Origin: Simmondsia chinensis
Lineage: Eukaryota > Streptophyta > Magnoliopsida > Caryophyllales > Simmondsiaceae
Reading direction: 5' to 3'
DNA length: 64,000 nucleotides
Assembly (NCBI GenBank): GCA_018398585.1
Contig: JAGTTD010000007.1
Coordinates: 10,257,320 to 10,321,319, forward strand
The notes under the pieces were generated by a model. It saw nothing but the letters and a program-made list of their open reading frames with translations, was not told where the DNA came from and made no database searches. Shown here in pieces: positions 24,083 through 33,980 of the stretch. The first letter of the stretch is position 1. Each line of letters starts with the position of its first letter. A program made the translations under genes and the position numbers.

Positions 24083-24332
24083 CAAACAACAATAACAACA
24101 GAAGACCTGGTGCATCAAAGGCTCCCACCTAAGGGGTCGGGGAAAATATACGCAGCCTTACCCCTTCAGGGTGTAACCCTGGCGAGAGGCTATTTCCGAA
24201 GATCCCCAACTTTATAAGGTTGGCAACACGAGGAATTCCAAGGAGGTCACCCATCCTGGTACTACTTTCGAGCACACTTAACTTCGGAGTTCTAATGAGA
24301 TCCAATGCATTAGTGCTTAGTAAATGAATCCT
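24083..24332 (-). mobile_element. 5S rRNA-headed SINE with RTE-like tail
   Basis: On the minus strand, the 5' part (24331-24217, about 115 nt) aligns with plant 5S rRNA from its first bases (GGATTC... AGCACTAATGCA) to its end (CTCGTGTTGCC). It includes the box C region GGATGGGTGACCTCC (24256-24242) and a shortened box A region. The 3' part carries CTTCGGAAATAGCCTCTC (24201-24184), GGGGTAAGGCTGCGTA (24164-24149), GGGAGCC and a TTG-rich tail, matching the RTE LINE ends at 5066-5215 and 35343-35468. TTTTTGGTGTAA (24071-24082) and TTTTTGGTGCAA (24333-24344) form a 12-bp target duplication. Paralogous units at about 40684, 52270 and 57461 lack the insert. Confidence 0.9.
24217..24331 (-). ncRNA. 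5S rRNA-derived head of the SINE
   Basis: This is a nearly complete 5S-like sequence, a few bases shorter than the usual 120. The internal control region is partly kept: box C is well preserved and the box A region has a small deletion. It is not a functional 5S gene in an array, because it is single, sits inside a retroposon and runs straight into the RTE-like tail without a T-run terminator. Confidence 0.85.
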
Positions 24333-24365
24333 TTTTTGGTGCAAATAATCTTTTAATATATGCAT

Positions 24366-24432
24366 ACATACACACACACACACACACACATATGCGTGTT
24401 TGTGTGTTAGAGAGAGAGAGAGAGAGAGAGAA
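24366..24432. repeat. CA and GA microsatellites
   Basis: A (CA)n run (about 24369-24390) and a (GA)n run (about 24409-24430) lie upstream of the trihelix-like exon in U1. The GA-rich stretch recurs in U2 (about 40801-40825). Confidence 0.85.
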
Positions 24433-24652
24433 CATTGCACAAGTAAAATAGTATAATAATAATAAAAAAAGAAAAAAGAAAAATAAAATGGACAAAACAT
24501 GAGCAGGTGTCAACATTTCGCCATGCCAAAACCCTTTTCTTTTTCTGTTAAATCGTACTAGCCCCCCACCCCAAGGTATACGAATTCGAATTCCAAATTG
24601 ATTTCCATTCCTAATTCTAATTTTCGTTTTTTGCCTAACATTTTCAATTTCA

Positions 24653-24833
24653 ATGGCAAGAATTACGGGAGGAAGCTCCTTAATTCTAGGCACTAGCGAG
24701 AGACCTGATGGCCGGGGACAGTGATGGCGGAAAAAAGTGGCCTCGAAAGGAGACAAAGGCTTTGCTGCAAATATGTTATGAAATGGACGTGATTTCTCTT
24801 ATATCTAGAAGATCCATGGGAAGGGACATCAAG
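24653..24833 (+). pseudogene. trihelix-like first exon, unit U1
   Basis: From ATG at 24653 the frame opens with MARITGG and LILGT. After a frame change it reads KKWPRKETKALLQICYEMD, resembling the start of a GT-2-type trihelix DNA-binding domain (consensus RWPRxETxALLxIRxxMD). A GT donor follows at 24834 (ACATCAAG|GTAATAC). The frame shift before the tryptophan and the divergence of the second helix make this copy a pseudo-exon. Downstream exons were not found. The family binds GT elements in promoters. Confidence 0.65.
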
Positions 24834-25174
24834 GTAATACAAATTTTGATCATGCATTCTCTTTTTTTTTTCTTGCCTCATGTAGAAAAGAAGGTTAATT
24901 AATGGGTACTATTTAGGCATTTTTTGCATGTTTCTTGAATCGGGATCTTTTTGATGTAAAGGATGTTCATTTTTTAATTTTCTTGCGAAATTTCAAATTC
25001 GGTGTTGCAAGACTTGGATGTTCATTTCTGGGTATTGTGAATTTTGTGATTTGGTTCTGCATCAATGACTGTAATCAATTGGTTGCTAATGTGATTTTAA
25101 AGTGTGATTCAAATCCGTTTACTCGAAAGCGTACGAGTTCGTCGTAGCTGAATCGGATATACGGATGTCGTATC

Positions 25175-25876
25175 GGCTTGTGATGAATTTGGTCAGTGTG
25201 CTTATTCATCATTTTGAAGTTCTGTATGAGGTGGGGTTCATTAGGATGAGCTTAACTCAAGCTCTAACTGCATGCCCGACTTGATATTCCTTGTAAGATC
25301 AAACGAACGGTTAGAGGGCCCGTGGAGCACCCCATGGGGGACCCCTCCGACAACTCAAGTCAATGTCAATATTATTGAAATAGTAAATAAGGGCAAGAAA
25401 TAAACAGACATAATAGATATAAAATACTTAGTCTGAGAGGAGTAAGGCATTTTAATGATTATTGCTCCAGAGAGGTGATTGTAGAAGTGGATCCTCTTCA
25501 AGGAGGCGTGTAGCCCGCCCCCCCCCCCCCCCCCCCCTGGTGCGCCTCTTCTTATAGGGGAAGAATGCTTTTGGATGGGTATCCCCTTTTTGGATAAGTA
25601 TCACTTTATCTTTGATTCTATCTTTTGGTACTTGTGTATAAGTATATTTTTCTAATGGGCGAATTGCGTTGATTTTGCCTCTACTGGACGAATAGTGTTG
25701 ATTTTGCCTCTATAGGATGAATTGTGTTGATTTTGCCTCTACTGGGCAAATTGTATTGATTTTACGTCTACTAGGCAAATAGTGTTGATTTTGCTTTAAT
25801 TTTTGTCCAAATAATTGTTTATGTAACCTACTTGCCCCTGTACAGTAGCAAGCTGCTCAATTATAGTTTACTAACA
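25175..25876 (-). repeat. 3' LTR of the large element
   Basis: This LTR of about 702 bp contains a 20-base poly-C run (25518-25537) and about five copies of a 29-bp repeat (TTGATTTTGCCTCTACTGG core, about 25656-25805). Confidence 0.85.
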
Positions 25877-26650
25877 TATTAGTCCCCCTACTTCATGAGC
25901 GAACCCTGGTCATTCCAAGTTCGATCACGAAGTAACGAATCTATCTTGCTCTTAGCTTATTACCATGTATCGTTTTCTTGAGTGAAGGAGATATTTAGTG
26001 TTCTATTTTGGCCCTTCATAATTTTCGATGATGTGTATTTTGATTTTTACTCGAAATAGATAAAGTGTACGGTCTGAATAAAATGTGTAACGAGGTATTT
26101 GACACTTAATAGAATGTTTAAGCCATCATGACTTGTAATTGGGCGCATGATCCATCAGGAACTTCAATAGGGTGTTTAGCGCAATCGTGAGTATTGGTAG
26201 AGCGTTTTATGTTGCAACTCTTATTTGTGTAAGAATGTTTAGGAGAGTCTGGGCTTCTAAGGTCTTTTTTGAAACTTAGAGTACTCAAGCATTTTGCCCC
26301 TTTATATCAGTGAGCGTTCATCACGATTCAAGCTCTATGTGATAAACATGTAAAGATATCAACATCGTAATTAGTCACTAGATATATTTGCATTTGGTCA
26401 GTAATACACCCAAGGCGATGAATGTGGTGTATCCAGCCCATGTTACTTTAATGACACCTCTGACTAGAACCAGAAGGGGTTAATTCATACACCTGGTTGG
26501 TATACCGGTGATAGGTGTAACATGCCTAAATGAGATTAAAGTGTCAAATATATTGCGTTGTTCGTTTACTGCCCAAGTAAACAGCATGTAATATATTGTA
26601 TTGTAGTTAATGTGATGAGTATGTTCCTGAGGGATGTTGCACTCAATTGC
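25877..26650. other. interior of the large element, no gene seen
   Basis: Adjacent to the LTR, a purine tract is visible on the minus strand (AGTAGGGGGACTAATA). The rest shows no conserved frame. Confidence 0.6.
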
Positions 26651-26935
26651 AAATTATTGCGCTAGGGCGGACCATGGTGATGAATGTTACACCTGTTGTA
26701 GGTGATTGCACCAGGGCGAACCATGGGGATGAATGTTGCCCCCGTTGCGGATGATTGCACCAGAGCGGACCATGGTAATGAATGTTGCACCCGTTGCGAG
26801 TGATTGCACCAGGGCGGACCATAGTGATGAATGTCGCACCCATTGCGGGTGATTGCACCAAGGCGAACCATGGTGATGAATGTTGCACCCATTACAGGTG
26901 GTTGCACCAGGGCAGCCATGGTGCTGAATATACAC
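26651..26935. repeat. 49-bp minisatellite
   Basis: About six tandem units share the core GGACCATGGTGATGAATGTT and TGATTGCACCAG, spaced 49 bp (unit starts near 26665, 26714, 26763, 26812, 26861 and 26910). Frames of 80-120 codons on the minus strand here are products of the repeat, not genes. Confidence 0.93.
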
Positions 26936-27689
26936 TTGGCAATTATTGAGTGTCATGTATAGAATACTAGGATAAGCCAAGGTATCCGGAATAATTGAGA
27001 TAGTAAAACCACACAGGGTAGTATTCTTATCTAATGATAAGCATGTCGAAGACATATATCTAACACACCTTAAGGGCTGTTACATGTCAAGAAAGAAGTA
27101 AATCAAGTATATGGTATATCATTCCCAAAGGTTGTCTTTCATTATCATTGGTTTACCACTAGCATTCATCTATGAGCTGACGAGCTTGATATGTGTGCTG
27201 TTTAGTGGTTGTAAATAAACAATCGCACTAATAGTAATTAGTAGTATTCATATAATGCACTTTACACATGAAAATTATCCGAAGGATGTGATTCATCATA
27301 TAGGCTATTGCCCGTTGTTGAAGCACTTATGTCTAATAAGTGGCATCGTAACGACAAGCCCTCGATATCCTCTTATCATGACACTTATTACTAAACAACA
27401 CCTATTGCGAAATTGAATAAACTACCACAGGAGTTTAAGGTGGACTGTAAGAAAGTCTAATACCATCTTAAAGCAGGTCATTGCTGGTATTGAACTAGCT
27501 TATTGTATTTCTAGCTCTTTGTTCAGACTACCACATTCTGAAGGGCTTTTTACTATGAAGTTATCATTTATGTTCATACGTTACTGGCTTGTGACTCTTC
27601 ACCTTAATTGAGTGGTTAATAAGTGCCTAGTGTCAGGCAGATAAAAGCAATCTCTTTTATCATAGGCTATAGCACTGATTCATGCCAGG
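26936..27689. other. interior of the large element, no gene seen
   Basis: AT-rich DNA with no recognised coding signature or repeat structure. Confidence 0.5.
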
Positions 27690-29235
27690 CCAACTACTTA
27701 TCATAGATACTTCCCATCGCAACTTGTTTCTGGTCAAGAAACAAATATATCCCATCTACAAATTTTTAGTTGCGCTGTGCATGTTCCAATTGCTTCACCC
27801 TAGCATACAAAGATGGGACCAAAAAGGAGACTGAGAATTTATGTTGGGTTTGGATCCTCATCAATTACAAAATATCTTGAGCCATTGACGGGAGATATTT
27901 TTACTGCACGATTTGCAGATTGTAAATTGATAGAACAATGTTCCCAGAATTAGGGGGAGAAGAATTAAAGTTGGAAAAGCCTGAAATTGTGAAAATGATT
28001 AAAATGTCAAGAATGGTGAAATCTCGATAAACTATGTTATTACCATCACACGATGGAATCAAAATAAGACGATTATTGATCAAGCGTTCACATATTCTGT
28101 GGCTACTAATTTGACCATAGAAAATGAAGATTTTGAACCCAATTCAGTTTAAGAATGCCAGAGAAGAAAAGATTGGCCAAAATGGAAAGAAGCAATACCG
28201 GCAAAATTAAATTTACTTACAAAACGTGCAGTTTTTGAACCTATAGTTCAAACGCTTGGAAATACAAAACCTGTAGGCTAAAAGTGGGTATTTGTGTGGA
28301 AAGAAGTGAAAAGAATAAAGTGATCAGATATAAAACATGACTTTTAGCTTAAGGTTTCTAACAGAGGCTAGGACATGATTGTGAAGAAATATATTCACTA
28401 GTAATGGACGCAATTTCTTTTAGATTCTTAACAAGTCTGGCAGTCTCTAAAAGACTCCAAATGCGTCTTATGGATGTGGTGACGGCTTATCTATATGGAT
28501 TGCTTAATAATAATGTCTATATAAAAGTTCCTGAAGAACTATAAATGCCAGATATATATAACTTAAAACCTCGAGAGCTGTATTTAATCAAATTATAGAG
28601 ATCTTTGTATGGGTTAATTAGGGTGAATATGGTACAATTGTTTTAGTGTCTATCTTCTAGGAGAGGGACATGTTAACAATCTTGTGAGCCCATGTGTTTT
28701 TATTAAGAAATTGGATTTTGGATTTGGTATAATCGCAGTTTTTGTTGATGATTGAAACATCATAGGAACTCTTGAAGTGATCAAACAAGTTGTTGCATAT
28801 CTAAATAAGGAGTTTGAGATAAAAGATCTCGGAAGAAAAAAATATTGTCTTGGCCTACAAATAGAGTACTTATCTAATAGACTTTTAGTCCATCAATCTT
28901 CTTATACAAAAAGAAGTGTTAAAATGTTTTAACATGGATGAGGTACACATGTTGCATACCCTAATGATCGTTCGATCCCTTGATGTAAATAAAGACCCTT
29001 TTTGACCTCGAAGGGATAATGGAGAAATTCTTTGCCCTAAAGTGCCATATTTAAGTGCAATAGGTGCACTGATGTATCTTGCTAACTACACAAGGCCAGA
29101 TGTAGCTTTCTCGTTTAACTTATTAGCAAGATATAGCTCAACTCCTAACTGGAGATATTGGAATGGGATTAAACATATATTTCGGTATCTCCATGGTGTA
29201 TCTAATATGGGATTATTTTATTCAAAAACATATTA
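27690..29235 (+). pseudogene. copia pol fragment (plus strand)
   Basis: Broken plus frames read through the integrase end (PSQLVSGQETNISHLQIFSC), then RT (VMDAISFRFLTSLAV, LMDVVTAYLYG, VYIKVPEEL), then the RT-RNase H connection (KKYCLGLQIEYLS, YLSAIGALMYLANYTRPD, YLHGVSNMGLFYS). It stops abruptly at 29235 within RNase H. The reading order is normal copia, with many stops. It belongs to the same family as the R2 copia. Confidence 0.85.
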
Positions 29236-29620
29236 GCAAGGAGGGTTCATGAGTCAATGCATACCAATCTTGTGAACTAATTTTACAAAAGTTGCTATCG
29301 GCAATGCTTTTGTGAACGAATCTGCTAGGTTCTCACTTGAGCGAACTTGATGAACATCTATTTCACTCGTCTGGTGGAGCTCGTTTGTAAAAAAGAACCT
29401 TGGTGAGATATGTTTAGTTCTGTTTCCTTTTATGTATCGACCTTTGATTTGAGAAATACATGCAGTTTTATAGTCATACAGTATCGTCGGACTCCCCCTG
29501 AATGTTGGAAGACCGCATTCCTCTTGAAAATGTTGAATAAGATATTTTAACTATAAACATTCCCTCTTTTCTTCATGAAGTGCAAGCATTTCAGCATGAT
29601 TTGAATCAAATGATGAGTGT
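29236..29620 (-). pseudogene. inverted RNase H end of copia
   Basis: On the minus strand this reads SNHAEMLALHEE, then GLPTF, ACISQIKGRYIKGN, VHQVRSSENLADSFTKALP and KLVHKIGM. This is the rest of the copia RNase H domain that the preceding plus-strand fragment lacks, in opposite orientation. It matches about 13020-13700 of the R2 copia. About 50 residues between the two pieces are missing at the junction. Confidence 0.85.
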
Positions 29621-29635
29621 GAAAGGAGCTTCTTA

Positions 29636-30285
29636 CAGCTCAAGCAACGTCTAGTTTCTGCTCTTATCCTAACAATTCAAGCTCTCTTACTCAGCTAAGG
29701 ATTCAGCCAACCCTAATGGAGCGGATCAGAGAGTTCTAAAAGGTTGATGCTTAATTATATAAAATCCGCAATAATGTGGAAAGTGGTCAAGAAACTAAAT
29801 TCTGGATTTATGGAAACAGTTCCCTGAGATTTGGGGAACGAAGGCTATGTATTGCTAATGATTTTCCGTTGAAGAAGGCACTACTAGAAGAGGCTCATAA
29901 CTCGACATTTTCCACCCATCCTCGCAAGACTAAAATGTATCGGGATCTTTATGGAAGATACTGGTGGAACAATATGAAGCGAGACATTGCTCAATTTGTG
30001 GCCCAATGCCTAACAAATCAAGACAGAACATTGAAAGCCAGCGGGTGAGCTTCATCCATTGCCTACACCAGAATGGGAATGGGAAAATACTGCAACGAAT
30101 TTTGTAATTGGGCTTCCAAGAACAGCAAGGGAGCACAATGCAGTTCAGGTAATTATATATCGTTTAACTAAATCATCCCACTTTTTACCCATTAGGATCA
30201 CCTACAATCCAGACGGACTTGCCAGGTTATACCTACATGAGATTGTCCGGTTGCATGGTGTTCCAATATACTTTTATTAAGTTAT
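29636..30285 (+). pseudogene. gypsy RNase H/integrase fragment
   Basis: The plus frames begin with an RNase H piece (LKQRLVSALILTI). They then read the integrase zinc-binding region (LEEAHNSTFSTHPRKTKMY, YWWNNMKRDIAQFVAQC; the second cysteine of the usual CLTC is lost, reading CLTN). The start of the integrase core follows (LPTPEWEWEN, RLTKSSHFLPIR, YLHEIVRLHGVP). A stop at 30280 and an internal deletion after the RNase H piece show it is dead. Affinity is chromovirus-like. Confidence 0.85.
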
Positions 30286-30640
30286 TAGCCAGTAGTAGTG
30301 CCTAACTAATAGTGAGTTAGTTGAGGCGTGGGTTGCTCAGGTATAATAAGAAACGCGGCTTATTTTGGATTCTCTGATTGGAAATATTTTGTCAAGTTAT
30401 GGTAAGCAACCAAATTTGACAATTATAATTTGATTTATGTTGAGTAACGAAGCCTTCTGGATATGCCATAATGTTGTCTAATGTAGCATAATTGAGGACA
30501 AAGCTCGCTAGCTTTAAAGGGATTGCCTCTTATGGGTGGGCAATTCTTTATTTATAATTGTTTTTACCTGCTCTATATTGCGTGAAAAGAATGTACTTTG
30601 AACCATTGCTAATTATGAGGCCTCTTGATTTTGGAGTGGT
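30286..30640. other. interior of the large element, no gene seen
   Basis: No recognisable frame or repeat. Confidence 0.5.
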
Positions 30641-31430
30641 TTATCCTTTGTGAGTGAAGTAATGTCGAGCTTGTGACTTGGCGGTGACGTCCTATAGTCG
30701 TGAAAAATGATTTGCACCATCAAGGTGAAAAAGCCAAAGTCGTGAATCGAGACGAAGTCCCTTAATCTTAAAATGATTTGTATCACTTAAGATAAGGAAA
30801 TGGGTGAGGTGAAGTCTCCCATTATGAATGTGATTTGTCCCTAAAATAAGGGAATGACTGAGCCGAAATCTCTAAGTCTTAAAATGATTTGTACCACCGT
30901 TGAAATGATGTTCGGACAGCGAATAGGGACAAACTCCCCCAGTCCTAAATTAATTTGTGCCACTGTTGAAATGAAGTTCGGACTGCGAATAGGGGCGAAG
31001 TCCCCAAGACCTAAAAGGATTTGTACCACTGCCAAACTAAAGTTCGAACTACGAACGGGGACGAAGTCCCCCCACCCTAAAAGGATTTGCGCCACCGTTG
31101 AAATGAAATTTGAACTACGAACAGGGACAAAGTCCCCCAGTCCTAAATTGATTTGCGCCACCGTTGAAATGAAGTTCGAACTGCGAACAGGGACGAAGTC
31201 CCCTAGTCCTAAATTGATTTGCGCCACCATTGAAATGAAGTTTGGACTACCAAAAGGGACTAAGTCCCCCAATCCTAAATTGATTTGCGCGACCGTTGAA
31301 ATGAAATTCAGATTGTGAATAGGGACGAAGTCCCCAGTCCTAAATTGATTTGCGCCACCATTGAAATGAAGTCCAGACTGCAAACAGGGACGAAGTCTCC
31401 CAGTCCTAAAAGGATTTGTACACCACCACG
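30641..31430. repeat. 66-bp minisatellite
   Basis: Eight units in near-perfect 66-bp register run from about 30880 to 31430 (TGAAATGAAG landmarks at 30901, 30967, 31033, 31099, 31165, 31231, 31297 and 31362). Degenerate units precede from about 30641. The period is a multiple of three, so long frames are open on both strands (minus 31578-30841 and plus 30854-31318) and encode 22-residue repeats. Confidence 0.93.
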
Positions 31431-32749
31431 GATAGGGAATTGTGAATGAAGGCAAAGTCCTCCTGCTCTCAACACTTATGAAACAATTTCTGACTCGGGT
31501 ACATTTTTGACTTTCGGTTTGACATGATTTAGCTAGGCTAAAAAGTATCTCCCAAAAATTACTTAGCATACAGCACATCCGATTTTGAGAAATAAACTTA
31601 TGAAATAAGTTAAGTAGGATGAGATTCCATTTTTTTGACTAAATAGCCCTTGCTAGTGTTTTGTAGGAGAAAAATTGCCACGCTGGCACATGATGTGTAG
31701 CTTGTGCCATAATAGCACACTGAATTCCTCTTGGATGAATTATTTGCTTCGAGATTTTCTTCATAGGTGTATAGGATATGGCAATAAGAAGTTCATGGAG
31801 TAATTGGATTAGTCATACATGGAGAGAAATAATAGACATGCCTTGCGAATTCCAAGGGAGTTATGAAGTCTCTTACGTGCCCAAACAAGGTTCTGGGAAT
31901 GAATCATATAACTTGGCAGTCTTGTTATAAGTACTTTTACTATTCTAGAACACAGTACTTTTGTGTTCTTTGATTTGTACTCATGTGTTAGTGTTGAATA
32001 ATGTACATTTTGTATTTCAAAATCATTAAGGGTAGGGTTGATGACTCTGTTCCTGTAGTCGTGTCTAATTGCTAATTTGACCATTTATGGGTAAGAATCT
32101 AGCGAAGTATAACTTAGTTGAACCAGACGCCATAGCAAGAGTGTGTTGAAGAATAGCTTGACTAGACTAGAAATCTTAGCAAAGGTTTACTTAGCTTAAA
32201 ATCCATCAAAGCAGAGTTGCGACGAAAACTGATTCCCTCATATGCTGATTGAACAGAAATTGATATAATCAGCACTTGAGCAGGCTAAAACTACCGCAAG
32301 TAGTGATTCAGTTGGGATTAAATTGAACCTATGATGCAACAAGAATTTGTTCAATCAGAATTTGATTTAATACGAAGGTTGAATTGAAATAAGATTGTCA
32401 TAAAAATTGACCCGAATCCAGGTTTGAAGGAGAGAGCAAGGGTTTGAGCATGGTGGGTGGCGAATGATCAGCGACGACCGGTGTGCCAGTGGTGGCTGTT
32501 GTGCAATCAAGGGCAGCAGTGGATATGGGTGTTATGCCGGTGCTAACATGTGTTGGGAATGCTGATAGTAGTGGTGGAAGATGAAGCTTCATATGCGGTG
32601 AACGAAGCATCACGTGGTGGCAATTTTTAAGAGGATGGTGGTTGAAGTCCCAAGCATCACAGAAGTGATGGTCATCAAAAAGAGTGACGATGGTTGTGGA
32701 TAACGCTGGTATGTGGAAGTCGCCAGGTTGTGGAAAATGTTGAGTAGAG
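31431..32749. other. interior of the large element, no gene seen
   Basis: No conserved coding or repeat signal was identified over this 1.3 kb. Confidence 0.5.
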
Positions 32750-33650
32750 AATTCGTTGGGTAGTGAATTTTAAATGTACATAAATTTTCACTCGTAAGGA
32801 GTTAAGAGTCGAATCACATATCAAAATGGAACTCTTGAAGAGTTCCATATAACTATGATGATCTTTAGAGCTTTTTATCAAAGAAAACACAAAAAAGAGG
32901 TGAAAAGATTAAGTGGGCGTTTTACCTACACGGTGGGTATGCAACTTAAATCTTTGACTTAAAACGAGCATAACCTTCATTCTGTGAAGATTTACGGGTT
33001 GAATTACATATCAAAGTGAAGCTATCGAAGAGTTCTAGGCACCTACAATGAATATTTAAGCTTTTAAACAAAGAAAATATGAAAAGAGATGAAAAGATGT
33101 ACAGGGCAAAATCCGGTTGTGGTGGTTGTATAACGTACCCTGTAACTTAAAACAAGGATAACTTTTAATCCGTGAAGAGTTACGGATTGAGTTACATATT
33201 AAAATGAATCTCTTGAAGGGTTCTGTGTAACTATAATCATTTTTAAGACATTGGATCAAAGAAAATAAGAAAATGATGTAAAACGATGAACCAGGCGAAT
33301 ACCCGTTGTAGTTGTTGCATAACGTACCCTTTAACTTAAAACAAGAACAAATTTTAATCCGTGAAGAGACGGATTGAGTTACATATCAAAACAAAGCTCT
33401 TGAAGAGTTTTATGTAATTATATTTATTTATAAGGCTTTGGATCAAAGAAAATATAAAAAGGAGGTAAAAAGATGAACCGGGCAAATACCAGTTGTAGTT
33501 GTTGTATAACGTACCTTGTAACTTCAAACAAGGATAACTTTAATCCGTGAAGAGTTTCGGATTAAGTTATATATCAAAATGAAGCTCTTGAAGAGTCTAT
33601 TTAGCTATGATATTTTTTTGTTTTTAAATTTTTTGATCAAGTTAAAGACA
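32750..33650. repeat. tandem repeat of about 187 bp
   Basis: Five units are marked by CGTGAAGAG-like landmarks at 32793, 32983, 33171, 33360 and 33546. Each is followed by GGATTGAGTTACATAT, then GAAGCTCTTGAAGAG, then TTTGGATCAAAGAAAAT. A single related copy of the core lies in block P at about 39058-39135 and again near 55870. Confidence 0.88.
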
Positions 33651-33897
33651 AGAAAGAGGTTAAAAGAAAGTTATAATACTTGACTTGCTCAAACATGCCT
33701 CTTTGCATGTATTGACATGTTTAAAAGTGCTCAAAGGAATAGTAGAGAGCTTTTTTAACTTTTTTTTTTCTTGAATAAGCTCGTTTTTGTTAAAAAAATG
33801 CGCTAAACTCCAAAAAATGCTGAAAATTACCTCGAATGACATTAAAAATGTTTAAATTTCACAAGAACACCATGCCAGGTGTGAGCTTGTGATCCTT

Positions 33898-33914
33898 CCC
33901 ACAGACAGCGCCAA
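33898..33914 (-). promoter_or_regulatory. primer-binding region of the large LTR element
   Basis: The minus strand reads TTGGCGCTGTCTGTGGG right after the LTR edge, close to the TTGGCGCCGTCTGTGGG found after many plant gypsy LTRs. It sets the orientation. Confidence 0.75.
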
Positions 33915-33980
33915 TATGTTTGTGATAAATTTGGTCAGTGTGCTTATTCATCATTTTGAAGTTCCGTATGAGGTGGGGTT

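Larger units (their letters stand above)
23116..25174 (+). repeat. array unit U1 (promoter, exon, intron start)
   Basis: This is the first of five related units (starting near 23146, 39698, 46275, 54430 and 56505). Unit order is a TTG-tailed SINE, AT-rich upstream DNA, a GA-rich stretch, a TATA region (degraded here to TGTTAAA at 24546), the trihelix-like exon and the start of an intron. U1 alone carries the 5S-headed SINE. Sequence after about 25090 no longer matches the other units and ends at the large LTR element. Confidence 0.8.

Noticed and set aside
24217..24331. A functional 5S rRNA gene
   Set aside because: It is a single copy with a box A deletion, joined to an RTE-like tail and lacking a T-run terminator.
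26643..27055. Repeat ORFs of 80-120 codons on the minus strand
   Set aside because: They arise from the 49-bp minisatellite and shift frame between units.
30841..31578. 245-codon minus-strand ORF as a protein-coding gene
   Set aside because: It is made of a 66-bp tandem repeat whose length is a multiple of three and is open on both strands. No start context or domain supports a gene.
26651..33650. CRISPR array
   Set aside because: The tandem repeats have no unique spacers between them, and the context is a plant LTR element.
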